A stretch of DNA of 64,000 nucleotides from Iodobacter sp025352645 (GCF_033446605.1 NZ_JAWQUO010000023.1:18473-82472); one strand, 5' to 3'. Shown: positions 27,462 through 34,451, counted from the first letter of the stretch. The notes: generated by a model from the sequence alone, not told the origin. Numbers and translations are program-made.

Positions 27462-28103
27462 ATGATCATCGGCCCAAACCCAGAGAGTCCTCATCCTAAG
27501 GAGGGCTTTTCTCAGGTCTGCTTTATTAAAAACACGGTAACCAATCCCAATATCATAATTGGGGACTATAGCTATTACGATGACCCAGAGGATTCAGAAA
27601 ATTTTGAGCGCAATGTGCTCTATCACTATCCCTTTATTGGCGATAAATTAATCATTGGTAAATTCTGTGCCTTAGCAAAGGGCATAAAATTTATAATGAA
27701 CGGTGCCAATCACAAACTTTCTGGCATCTCTACCTACCCCTTTCAAATCTTTGGCAATGGCTGGGAAAAGAACGCCCCTCCACTTACTGATTTTCCATAT
27801 AAAGGTGATACCATTATTGGTAATGATGTATGGATAGGCTTTGATGCATTGATTATGCCTGGGGTTAAAATTGGCAACGGGGCAGTGATTTCTGCTCGCT
27901 CTGTTGTTACCCGTAATATTCCGGCCTACACCGTTGTTGGTGGTAACCCAGCTAAGCTTATTAAGCATCGCTTTACCCTAGATCAAGTGGCCAGATTAGA
28001 AGAAATAGCTTGGTGGGATTGGCCGGTGGAAATCATAAGCCAGCATTTGGCCGAGATTATGGCGGGGGATATTGAAGCTTTGGCTGTGGTGGAGCGTGCT
28101 TAA
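27462..28103 (+). CDS. Vat/CatB-type xenobiotic O-acetyltransferase
   Basis: A 213-residue left-handed beta-helix acetyltransferase. Hexapeptide-repeat runs include KLIIGKFCALAKGI and TIIGNDVWIGFDALIMPGVKIGNGAVI. The catalytic His lies in NGANHKL (about residue 81). GGNPAKLIKHRF is typical of streptogramin A (Vat) and CatB-type chloramphenicol acetyltransferases. The second ATG (27462) has better spacing from AAGGAG than the first (27459). Acetylation of an antibiotic is plausible but unproven for a chromosomal copy. No resistance neighbour is present. Confidence 0.82.
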   Translation: MIIGPNPESPHPKEGFSQVCFIKNTVTNPNIIIGDYSYYDDPEDSENFERNVLYHYPFIGDKLIIGKFCALAKGIKFIMNGANHKLSGISTYPFQIFGNGWEKNAPPLTDFPYKGDTIIGNDVWIGFDALIMPGVKIGNGAVISARSVVTRNIPAYTVVGGNPAKLIKHRFTLDQVARLEEIAWWDWPVEIISQHLAEIMAGDIEALAVVERA

Positions 28104-28150
28104 TTTGAAGTTGAATTAGATTAAGTTGTTTAGCGGCAAAGCGCAAAAAC

Positions 28151-28183
28151 AAAAAACCCGCTAATCCGTGAGGATGCGGGTTT
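28151..28183 (-). terminator. Terminator after tRNA-Leu
   Basis: AAACCCGC (28154-28161) pairs with GCGGGTTT (28176-28183). The minus-strand RNA then runs into T6. It lies directly behind the tRNA 3' end. Confidence 0.8.
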
Positions 28184-28195
28184 AATATTTTGCTG

Positions 28196-28279
28196 TGGTG
28201 CCCGGGATCGGACTTGAACCGATACGCCATAAGCGAGGGATTTTAAGTCCCTTGTGTCTACCAATTTCACCACCCGGGC
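28196..28279 (-). tRNA. tRNA-Leu(UAA)
   Basis: Read on the minus strand: acceptor GCCCGGG pairs with CCCGGGC, and CCA is encoded. The anticodon arm is AGGGA-CTTAAAA-TCCCT, giving anticodon UAA. A long variable arm (CTCGCTTATGGCG region) and the T arm with GGTTCAAGTCC complete a class II Leu tRNA of 84 nt. Confidence 0.95.
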
Positions 28280-28458
28280 CACAAACACTTGCTGCTCTGT
28301 TTGCAGAACAGGTGCGCATTATAACTAGCCTAAGATATTTTGCAAGCCCTTTTATCCATAAAAATAGCGGGTCTTGCTAATGAAATACGCTGTTTTTCTT
28401 CTAGTATATTGAATTAATTAGCTTATTTTTTTAGGGTGTTGGGTGATAAATCTTAACT

Positions 28459-28596
28459 CTACTCATATCGGCTACAAATTTCTTTGAGGGTTTTTAATTG
28501 GCTTTGGGTTTCGATCGATGCACTATTTTGAAAATAAGCCTCACCCCAATACTTATACGCACTTAAATACCGCGGATTAAGCTGGAGTGCCGCTGG
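28459..28596 (-). pseudogene. Remnant of a TPR-type protein, C-terminal fragment
   Basis: A 45-codon open stretch on the minus strand ends at a TAG (28459-28461) and is preceded by an in-frame TAG (28597-28599). It reads LQLNPRYLSAYKYWGEAYFQ near its start, which is a good TPR-helix pair, and ends ...LKEICSRYE. No start codon or ribosome site precedes it. It looks like the tail of a decayed TPR gene. The rest of the 28280-28765 gap shows nothing else I can support. Confidence 0.4.
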
Positions 28597-28765
28597 CTAA
28601 TAGTGGGGGGCATCTTAGAGGCGCTTTGATTTTCTTGTTGCACTAACTACCAAGCGTGTAATGATTGGTTTTGTTGTTGCCTTTGAGCTTAAGTAATCCA
28701 TTCGGCTCATTGATCGGATTAGGTGCATTTATTGCTATGTTTTAGCTGGCCCTAGCAAAATGTTA

Positions 28766-29107
28766 TTAATCGTCACGAGTCAGTACTTCTAATAGCTCAA
28801 TTTCAAAGACAAGATTGGAGTTTGGCTTAATATGCTCGCCGATTTGTCTTTCGCCGTAGGCGAGGTGGGCGGGGACTAAAAGTTTGCGTTTTCCGCCTAC
28901 TTTCATTCCCATTAATCCCTGATCCCAGCCTTTAATGACGCGGCCTGTGCCGATGACGCACTGAAATGGCGAGCCCCTATCATAAGAGGAATCAAATTTT
29001 GTGCCATCTTCAAGGAATCCATTGTATTGGGTGGTGATCAAAGCGCCTTTAACGGCTGCCTTGCCATTGCCTAGTTGGATATCAATGATTTCCAATTCTA
29101 TTGTCAT
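28766..29107 (-). CDS. FKBP-type peptidyl-prolyl cis-trans isomerase
   Basis: A 113-residue single-domain FKBP with no signal, so probably cytoplasmic. The active-site stretches are GTKFDSSYDRGSPFQCVIG, then GRVIKGWDQGLMGMKVGGKR and LAYGERQIGEHIKPNSNLVFEIELL. They retain the Asp, Phe, Val-Ile, Trp and Tyr that line the FK506 pocket. It lacks the SlyD metal-binding tail and the FkpA dimerisation domain. It assists proline isomerisation during folding. Confidence 0.92.
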   Translation of the reverse strand: MTIELEIIDIQLGNGKAAVKGALITTQYNGFLEDGTKFDSSYDRGSPFQCVIGTGRVIKGWDQGLMGMKVGGKRKLLVPAHLAYGERQIGEHIKPNSNLVFEIELLEVLTRDD

Positions 29108-29212
29108 TTATTTTGCTCGTTTATTTTAATTATGGACTACTGCCTAGAAACCCTATCATATAGGATTAGGATTAATTTACCCAAGTGTTGTGCAGACCCA
29201 CATATCTTTAGT

Positions 29213-29382
29213 CCTGATTATGCCTCTTGCTTAATGGACTCTGTGTAGATGGATTTCTTGGGTGTTGGGCTTGGTTTTTGAATGCGTAGGGCGGGTGAAA
29301 CTCGCGAGCAATGCTGAAGAAATACGCGGGTTTCACCCGCCATACTATATTTATAATGAGATTGAGCAAGAGGCTAATCAGG
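29213..29382. mobile_element. 170-bp MITE with terminal inverted repeats and 8-bp target duplication
   Basis: Left end CCTGATTATGCCTCTTGCTT is the near-complement of the right end, which reads CCTGATTAGCCTCTTGCTCA on the minus strand (two short indel differences). The flanks TCTTTAGT (29205-29212) and TCATTAGT (29383-29390) match in 7 of 8 bases, as expected for a target duplication. An internal dyad of GGGCGGGTGAAAC against GTTTCACCCGCC lies at about 29286-29340. No coding capacity. Its terminus matches the end of the IS-like element at 63883. Confidence 0.75.
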
Positions 29383-29466
29383 TCATTAGTAAGGTGTAAG
29401 CGCCTTAGGTATTAGGCCTTTGTCATCGTTTTTTTGAGTAAGTGATATAACTAGGAGAGGGTTGAT

Positions 29467-29712
29467 ATGAAATGGAGTTTAAATAAGCTATTGCTTAGCG
29501 CATTGTTGCTATCTTTGAGCGCAATGGAATCATTTGCGGCTTTGCCGCCTAAATATCTAGCAGTGAAGGAGTTTAAAAAGTGTCTGGGAAGTAAACAAAT
29601 AGAGACGTACAGTGCGTGGTGCATGCCCGCTAAAAAAACAGCAATTTGCTCGAAAGAATCTTGGTCACAATTAAAAGCATTGAGGGGTAAAGATAAACTG
29701 CCAAGTTGTTAA
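29467..29712 (+). CDS. Small secreted protein of unknown function
   Basis: An 81-residue protein with a strong AGGAGAGGG ribosome site. Its clear signal peptide has a Lys-rich start, the hydrophobic run LLLSALLLSLSAM and probable cleavage after SFA at residue 24. The mature 57 residues are basic and carry four cysteines (in KKCLG, AWCMP, AICSK and the last residue), suggesting two disulfides. It lies between the MITE and the prophage attachment site. I do not recognise the family. Confidence 0.65.
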   Translation: MKWSLNKLLLSALLLSLSAMESFAALPPKYLAVKEFKKCLGSKQIETYSAWCMPAKKTAICSKESWSQLKALRGKDKLPSC

Positions 29713-29815
29713 GGTGGGATTTGAATGGGGTCATACGGCTTGGTGCGCGTCTGGAGCTTGCTCATCCATTCTGGCTTTCAGAAAAAGCGTGTTTTTTTTA
29801 GGAACGCCAGGCAAA

Positions 29816-29842
29816 GAAAAAGCCCTGAATAATCAGGGCTTT
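29816..29842 (-). terminator. Native terminator of the tRNA-Cys transcript
   Basis: AAAGCCCTGA (29819-29828) pairs perfectly with TCAGGGCTTT (29833-29842). The minus-strand RNA then runs into T-rich sequence. It lies 15 bases beyond the tRNA-Cys 3' end and shows that this side is the original chromosomal locus. Confidence 0.8.
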
Positions 29843-29856
29843 AACGGTCTTGCTTA

Positions 29857-29904
29857 TGGAGGCGGAGGCCGGAATCGAACCGGCGTAGACGGCTTTGCAA
29901 GCCG
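29857..29904 (-). tRNA. tRNA-Cys(GCA) 3' fragment: prophage attachment site attL
   Basis: On the minus strand this holds the anticodon arm CGGC-TTGCAAA-GCCG with GCA, the T arm CCGGTTCGATTCCGG, the acceptor half CTCCGCC, U and CCA. The 5' half (D arm and acceptor strand GGCGGAG) is absent: beyond 29904 the sequence becomes AT-rich and unrelated. This is the pattern left when a phage recombines within the tRNA. The intact gene should be rebuilt at the other prophage end, outside the window. Confidence 0.88.
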
Positions 29905-29989
29905 AATCATTTATATATAAATCAATAAGTTGTAATGATTGCTATCTTAAATGCTAACCTTACGGATTTTTTAGTTTTCTATTTGTAAT

Positions 29990-30015
29990 TAAAAAGCCCC
30001 GCTTAGCAGGGCTTG
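29990..30015 (-). terminator. Terminator of the leftward prophage operon
   Basis: On the minus strand AAGCCCTGC pairs with GCGGGGCTT around TAA, with one mismatch, and runs into TTTAATT (29991-30014). It ends transcription before the attachment site. Confidence 0.65.
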
Positions 30016-30035
30016 GAAGTTGTTTCAACAATCAA

Positions 30036-30308
30036 TCATTTCTTTACAGTTAGCCGCATGTCCTCTTCATTTTCGGACTCCAGCTCTGAGTCAGCGATAA
30101 CTTTGCATGCAATAGCTTGTTCACGGATTAGTACTGGATTAACTAGGTTATTGGCTTTGAATTTTTCATTGTATTCTGCCAGTTTTTTTTCTGCGATTTC
30201 CAGCCATTTTTCGCCATGCTCATTAAATAATGCACTGGCCCAATGGATGACAATGGCCTGCTCATATTCAGCCTTTTTTGCCTTATCTTCGTAAATACCT
30301 GCTGCAAT
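30036..30308 (-). CDS. Small Glu/Lys-rich phage protein with non-standard start
   Basis: An open frame of about 90 codons behind the methyltransferase gene, in the same frame and just after its stop. It reads as a soluble helical protein (AEYEQAIVIHWASALFNEHG, then EKWLEIAEKKLAEYNEKFKA) and ends DMRLTVKK. AAGGAG lies 9 bases before an ATT (30306-30308), the only start candidate near the ribosome site; no ATG, GTG or TTG is in frame there. Either ATT is used or the frame is reached otherwise. The family is not recognised. Confidence 0.45.
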   Translation of the reverse strand: MAAGIYEDKAKKAEYEQAIVIHWASALFNEHGEKWLEIAEKKLAEYNEKFKANNLVNPVLIREQAIACKVIADSELESENEEDMRLTVKK

Positions 30309-30326
30309 TAAGGATTGCTCCTTGGG

Positions 30327-32027
30327 TTATGCAGCCAGCAGCTGCCGTTTTTCTTTCGGCTGCCAGATGGCCAGCTCTGGCAGATTGGCTTTAACAAGCG
30401 CAGCGGCCAGCGGTGGGCAGACTGAATTGCCGGCCATGCGCACTTGGGCTTTCTTTGTGAGTGGCTTGCCGTTGATGACGGGTGCAAAGTTGTACGTTGC
30501 CGGGAAGCCTTGTGCGCGGTATAGCTCGCTTGGCTCAAGCATTCGCATGCCGATATCTGCAATCGCATACGTTTGCCCACTAACCGTCACCAGGCCCATT
30601 CGATCTGTACACGGAATTGTGTGCATTGGGTCAGTGAGGGGTACGCCGTCTTTTTCATTGCCGTAATACTTGACTAGAAACGCCCGTACTTCGGCGTGGT
30701 GAGTGCCTTGAGCGCTAATGGTGTGGATTGGCTCATCAGTTGCGCTGCCAATGTTTGTGCCGCGCATCTTGATTAGATTACTGGTTACGACTGCATGACG
30801 ATTTTCAGTGGTTTGAGTCGCAATTGGAGCGTCAATGCTAGAGCCACGAAAATCACCCACTTTTTTCTCGCCGTAGTACGTGATTAGATTTGCGCTTAAA
30901 AGTGCGTGATGATCTGTCGTCGTCACTGTATGTAGTGGATCCGCTAAATCAACGCCATCGCCGGTGTAGTTGCCGCCGTAGTGCTTAATAAGTGTGGCCG
31001 CAGCTAGGGCGAAATGACCGCCTTTCACTTCTGCGCATTGTGTGCGTAACGGCTCATTTGCCGACCATGCACGAGGGCTAGAGGCATTTGCGCATTCAGT
31101 AATGACTGGGCTAACTATTCCATAGCCGCCGCTGGATGTGACGGTGGGGAGTGGTTGATTAATATCGCGCACGCCTGTTCCCCAGCGCTGTGCTTTACCT
31201 GGTTTACCTTCGCCGTGGGCAAGCGTCACGATGTATGGGTTTGCGGCCTCAATAACATAGCGTTTAATGCCTCGTGCAATTCTGCGCAGCGTGGCTTCTG
31301 CTAGCGGCTTTTTGCGTGTAAAAATGGATGGGCATGCATATGACCAATCTATGCAGTCTGCGGCGGTTAGCCACGGTTTTAGAATCCCTGCTTTAACGCC
31401 TGGACTATCCGGCGCTGCGTGTGTTGGCGCTGGCCAGACAATCGGTTGACCATCACATCGGGCAATCAGGAATAAACGCTTGCGGATGGTTGGTGCGCCG
31501 TAATCGCAGGCACGCAGTTCGCGGTGTTCTACATGGTAGCCGTGGTGTTTGAGCGCATTCACAAAGCTATTGAATGTCCTGCCTTTATTTTTTGGGCAGG
31601 GGGTGCCGTCTTCGAGAAGCGGACCCCAGGTTTTAAACTCTTCGACGTTCTCCAGCATGATGACGCGAGGCTTTACTTGAGCTGCCCAGCGCAAAGCGAC
31701 CCACGCCAATCCTCTGATCTTTTTCTCACGCGGTGCGCCGCCCTTGGCTTTGCTGAAATGCTTACAGTCTGGGCTAAACCACGCCAGTCCAACGGGTCGG
31801 CCTTGGGTGACTTCAAGTGGTTTTACGTCCCACACGCTTTCGCAATAATGCTTAGTTTGTGGGTGATTAATGCTGTGCATCGCCAGCGCTTCTGGGTCGT
31901 GATTGATTGCGATATCGACGCAGCGACCTAGCCCATCCTCAATCCCCGTTGATGCCCCCCCTCCACCTGAAAAATTATCGACAATCAGCTCATGGTGCAG
32001 ATCCATAATGAATTGGTCGCGGATCAT
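30327..32027 (-). CDS. Phage C5-cytosine DNA methyltransferase with repeat-rich insert
   Basis: Methylates cytosine at C5 in phage or host DNA. Numbering from the upstream ATG at 32045: the AdoMet motif is DNFSGGGGASTG (23-34), the catalytic Cys94 lies in SPDCKHFS (the usual PPC is PDC here), ENV is at 132-134, the QRR-like IRKRLFLIA at 187-195, and the last motif GNSVCPP at 540-546. Between about 290 and 485, where the target-recognition domain belongs, a unit like DPLHTVTTTDHHALL...LIKYYG recurs four to five times. The ATG at 32027 has AAAGG upstream and is preferred. No matching restriction enzyme is adjacent. Confidence 0.85.
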   Translation of the reverse strand: MIRDQFIMDLHHELIVDNFSGGGGASTGIEDGLGRCVDIAINHDPEALAMHSINHPQTKHYCESVWDVKPLEVTQGRPVGLAWFSPDCKHFSKAKGGAPREKKIRGLAWVALRWAAQVKPRVIMLENVEEFKTWGPLLEDGTPCPKNKGRTFNSFVNALKHHGYHVEHRELRACDYGAPTIRKRLFLIARCDGQPIVWPAPTHAAPDSPGVKAGILKPWLTAADCIDWSYACPSIFTRKKPLAEATLRRIARGIKRYVIEAANPYIVTLAHGEGKPGKAQRWGTGVRDINQPLPTVTSSGGYGIVSPVITECANASSPRAWSANEPLRTQCAEVKGGHFALAAATLIKHYGGNYTGDGVDLADPLHTVTTTDHHALLSANLITYYGEKKVGDFRGSSIDAPIATQTTENRHAVVTSNLIKMRGTNIGSATDEPIHTISAQGTHHAEVRAFLVKYYGNEKDGVPLTDPMHTIPCTDRMGLVTVSGQTYAIADIGMRMLEPSELYRAQGFPATYNFAPVINGKPLTKKAQVRMAGNSVCPPLAAALVKANLPELAIWQPKEKRQLLAA

Positions 32028-32057
32028 AGAGAAACCTTTACGCATGAATGAAGAGGT

Positions 32058-32411
32058 TTAGTCATTTGGATACAGCCTCCTGTTTTCTTCTTCCCTCTCG
32101 CGTTCCCATTTGGAGCGCAATTCTGCTCTTGCCTCACTCATGGCTATTGCTAGGTCAATAAATTGCGGGAATTCATCTGCTACCCAGCGGCCCGCAACGC
32201 GCAGGGCTTCGGTTTCGCCTACCCTTGCGTATTCCTGCACGATGTTTAAAACAACGCGGGTATAGCGTTCATCCAGCGGGGCGAGAATTTCGCCCATGGA
32301 AAAAGCGTTGTTAGGGTTGTATAAGGACAAAATGCACTTTGCCAGTGCGGTCTGGCCGGATGTGCCCCAGTGCTGTTTTACTAATTCCAATGCTTCAAGA
32401 TATGGATTCAT
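32058..32411 (-). CDS. Small conserved protein downstream of the ParA-like gene
   Basis: A 117-residue soluble, mostly helical protein (start MNPYLEALELVKQHW). It begins one base after the ParA-like stop, so it is cotranslated. A central stretch LAKCILSLYNPNNAFSMGEI and a charged C-terminus (EREREEENRRLYPND) are notable. Proteins of this general look occur near traK/traL-type plasmid genes, but I cannot name the family with certainty. It could be the third member of the transfer-like module. Confidence 0.6.
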   Translation of the reverse strand: MNPYLEALELVKQHWGTSGQTALAKCILSLYNPNNAFSMGEILAPLDERYTRVVLNIVQEYARVGETEALRVAGRWVADEFPQFIDLAIAMSEARAELRSKWEREREEENRRLYPND

Positions 32412-32412
32412 T

Positions 32413-33129
32413 TCATAACCCCGCTGCTTCAAGCTGCTCAAAAATATCCCTGCGCACGGTTGCTAGTCGCTGCAAAGGCATTGCCGTAAATAGCCCACTG
32501 TTAGCTAAATCGTTAAAGATCAGTTTATTGCTGACCATTAATTCAATATCTTTGCCAAAAGTAGATTTATTCCGCTGCTTGATATTGATAATTCCTTTAA
32601 TTCTATTTTTGTTTTCTGCGTAGATTTGGGTATCGATAAAGCGCTTGCCATTTTTGCTGACTTCGCCAAAGTATTCGTTTTCCCATACTACAATTTGCGC
32701 GGGTTGGTTTCTGAGCAATGCCACCAGCCCATTCATGGTGTCGTCCATTGCTTGGCCGCCGGTTAATACTGTGTGGATATAAACCGTTTTCCCCATTTCT
32801 TTGAGCATGTCTATTACGCCGTTTTCTGCTAAATAGGCGGAAAGGGGGATGAATGTGGATGCGCCGTTATCAATCACTGCTACGCCATCATGCTCAATAA
32901 GCTGTTCAATCAGGCTATCAAATACCCGTGAATCAATTTCAGAGTCCCTATTTAATACATTGACCCGCTGCACCGGAATTGATTTGTAGCGACTGAAAGT
33001 ATCATTAACCGGATCAGTATCTGCGCAGAATAAATGGTCGATAGTTTCTTTTAGATATTGTGCGAGTAATACGGCAATAAAACTTTTGCCAACGCCGCCT
33101 TTGCCTTGTAATACAAAATGAATGCTCAT
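32413..33129 (-). CDS. ParA/MinD-type ATPase resembling plasmid TraL
   Basis: A 238-residue P-loop ATPase. The deviant Walker A is GKGGVGKS (9-16) in MSIHFVLQGKGGVGKSF, the opening seen in TraL-type proteins of conjugative plasmids. FCADTDPVNDTFSRY and VAVIDNGASTF supply the switch/Walker B acidic residues. GGGAG before the ATG at 33129 and a 4-base gap from the previous stop support this start. It is flanked by a TraK-like gene and an iteron array, so partition or transfer is the likely ancestry. A role in the phage is unknown. Confidence 0.72.
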   Translation of the reverse strand: MSIHFVLQGKGGVGKSFIAVLLAQYLKETIDHLFCADTDPVNDTFSRYKSIPVQRVNVLNRDSEIDSRVFDSLIEQLIEHDGVAVIDNGASTFIPLSAYLAENGVIDMLKEMGKTVYIHTVLTGGQAMDDTMNGLVALLRNQPAQIVVWENEYFGEVSKNGKRFIDTQIYAENKNRIKGIINIKQRNKSTFGKDIELMVSNKLIFNDLANSGLFTAMPLQRLATVRRDIFEQLEAAGL

Positions 33130-33133
33130 TGCT

Positions 33134-33460
33134 TTACTCCCATAAATTGTCGGATGGTGTTTTGTCGAATTCAAATGCCGGGTTGCTAATTGCTGCGGGT
33201 AATGCTTGGGCCTTAATTGTCTTGGCCTGGGCTGTGGCCGTGGGCGCATGGGGGTTCCTCTTTTGCTGCTTTCTGATTCTAAAAAGGGTGGTTTGGTAAA
33301 CCTCAAAACTAAGGCCAAAGCCGCGCTGGTTAAGTACAGCCAGTATTTGTAAATGGGTATAGCCAGCAGCGAGAGCAGCATCAATTTCTGGCAGAGCCGC
33401 TCTAAGCATTGCGGCTTTGCTGGGCGGTTTACTGGATAAATCCGTAAGTAAATCAGCCAT
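33134..33460 (-). CDS. TraK-like small DNA-binding protein
   Basis: A 108-residue protein whose N-terminal half reads like a helical DNA-binding domain (PEIDAALAAGYTHLQILAVL, then NQRGFGLSFEVYQTTLFRIR). This pattern occurs in TraK-type proteins: a 'how often, which row' HTH in which GYTHLQIL leads a recognition region. The basic C-terminal tail is Pro/Ala-rich. Its start codon lies 2 bases from an array of six 11-bp iterons, the natural binding site. Followed by the ParA-like gene. TraK binds oriT in IncP plasmids; equivalence here is inference. Confidence 0.6.
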   Translation of the reverse strand: MADLLTDLSSKPPSKAAMLRAALPEIDAALAAGYTHLQILAVLNQRGFGLSFEVYQTTLFRIRKQQKRNPHAPTATAQAKTIKAQALPAAISNPAFEFDKTPSDNLWE

Positions 33461-33462
33461 AG

Positions 33463-33524
33463 TGTTTATAAGTTGTTTAGAAACTGTTTAGATTTTGTTT
33501 AGAGAATGTTTAGAAAGTGTTTAG
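33463..33524. repeat. Six direct 11-bp iterons upstream of the TraK-like gene
   Basis: The word TGTTTAG starts at 33474, 33485, 33496, 33507 and 33518, with TGTTTAT at 33463, giving an exact 11-bp period. On the transcribed strand the unit is (T)CTAAACANNN. The array fills the space between the stop at 33529 and the start at 33460. One helical turn per unit puts every copy on the same DNA face, suiting cooperative binding of a small protein. Likely a centromere, oriT-like or autoregulatory site. Confidence 0.85.
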
Positions 33525-33528
33525 ATTT

Positions 33529-33717
33529 TTACGCCCTGCATTCCCACACTTCGCGGGTCATTTGCTGCAGCTCTTTGCGCTGTTGCCATTCAATGCGCTT
33601 TTTGCTGATGGCGGTATCCTGTGCAATTTGGTTTGGAGTAGCTTTAGATTTGCCCAGAAATAGAATATTCATCTCTTGGGTAAAGGTGCGTGCTTCACGG
33701 CTAGTTAGTGTTTGCAT
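33529..33717 (-). CDS. Small basic phage protein
   Basis: A 62-residue charged protein (KATPNQIAQDTAISKKRIEW in the middle looks like a short HTH-like turn). It starts 9 bases after the stop of the excisionase-like gene, and its stop is 5 bases from the last iteron. No strong ribosome site; coupling to the previous gene is likely. Family unknown. It could be another DNA-binding member of the iteron module. Confidence 0.5.
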   Translation of the reverse strand: MQTLTSREARTFTQEMNILFLGKSKATPNQIAQDTAISKKRIEWQQRKELQQMTREVWECRA

Positions 33718-33726
33718 GGCGGGCTC

Positions 33727-34008
33727 TTAAGCGTAAGCGGATAAATCAGGGCGGGGTTTGTTTTTTCGCCCCACTGGGTTTTGTATTACAGGCATCGCCA
33801 GCGCTTCACGCTCGGCCTTTTTTTTGCGGCGGGCGGCAGTTTGTTTTGCAGCCACACTGCGCACATAGCTGACTAAATCATCCTCAAGAAACACGTAAGC
33901 TCTGCCGATCTTTGCGGCGATTAATTCACCGCTGGCGGCCAGCTCGCTGAGCGTGGTGGGGTGGATATTTAAGAACGCGGCGGCGGTGGCGATGTCATAG
34001 CTTTTCAT
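33727..34008 (-). CDS. Excisionase-like helix-turn-helix protein
   Basis: A 93-residue protein with a MerR/Xis-type HTH_17 domain at residues 3-52. YDIATAAAFLNIHPTTLSEL is the HTH, followed by ELIAAKIGRAYVFLEDDLVSYV, the winged part. The tail is basic (ARRKKKAERE). Its start overlaps the previous gene's stop as ATGA. It may direct excision or regulate the operon; without an adjacent integrase the Xis role is inference. Confidence 0.72.
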   Translation of the reverse strand: MKSYDIATAAAFLNIHPTTLSELAASGELIAAKIGRAYVFLEDDLVSYVRSVAAKQTAARRKKKAEREALAMPVIQNPVGRKNKPRPDLSAYA

Positions 34009-34451
34009 GCTGCTTGTGCCTCTAAAGCAATTTTGATGCGCTCTGTGTTAGTCGTTGCACGTATTTGATAAACATCAAGCGTGCGATAAACACGGCGTTG
34101 GGCGTTCACTACTGCGGTGGCTGCGGCCAGCTCTTCAGTGCTTAAAATCCCATCTGGGGTATCCAGCACGGTAAGTAATCTGCGCAGCGGGGCTTGGTCG
34201 ATAGAGAAATGCATGTCTTGCCCCAAGCGTTCCCAGCAGCCAATCCAGCCGTCTAATGACGGGGCCACAGGCAGCAAGTCGTCGTTGATATCGCGGAAAA
34301 CGGCGTATTCCGGCGCACCATCCACGCTTACAACGCTGATTTCGCCCTTGTGCAGCTCATCAAACATTTGATCAATCAGTAGGAAAGCGCTGCGCACCTC
34401 AAGAATGGTGGGGGTGCGTGGCTTAGTGCGGCGGCGGCTGGCGCGGTTCAT
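34005..34451 (-). CDS. Phage protein of unknown function
   Basis: A 148-residue protein starting MNRASRRRTKPRTP at 34451. That ATG overlaps the dNMP kinase stop (ATGA), so it is preferred over the ATG 12 bases upstream. The basic N-terminus leads into a mixed domain with TILEVRSAFLLIDQMFDELH and ISTEELAAATAVVNAQRRVY-like helices. I do not recognise the family. Its place in a tightly overlapping operon supports it being real. Confidence 0.65.
   Translation of the reverse strand: MNRASRRRTKPRTPTILEVRSAFLLIDQMFDELHKGEISVVSVDGAPEYAVFRDINDDLLPVAPSLDGWIGCWERLGQDMHFSIDQAPLRRLLTVLDTPDGILSTEELAAATAVVNAQRRVYRTLDVYQIRATTNTERIKIALEAQAA

Noticed and set aside
28195..28380. 61-codon plus-strand frame over tRNA-Leu
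   Set aside because: It is the reverse strand of the tRNA; common false gene.
29714..29920. 68-codon plus-strand frame over the tRNA-Cys fragment
   Set aside because: The end reads through tRNA antisense sequence (GGGGRNRTGVDGFAS type), a known artefact.
30013..30294. 93-codon plus-strand frame near the prophage left end
   Set aside because: Ser-rich shadow of the minus-strand frame 30036-30308, which has the better protein character and ribosome site.
33463..33524. CRISPR array considered for the 11-bp repeats
   Set aside because: Repeat and spacer lengths are far too short and no cas gene is present; iterons fit.
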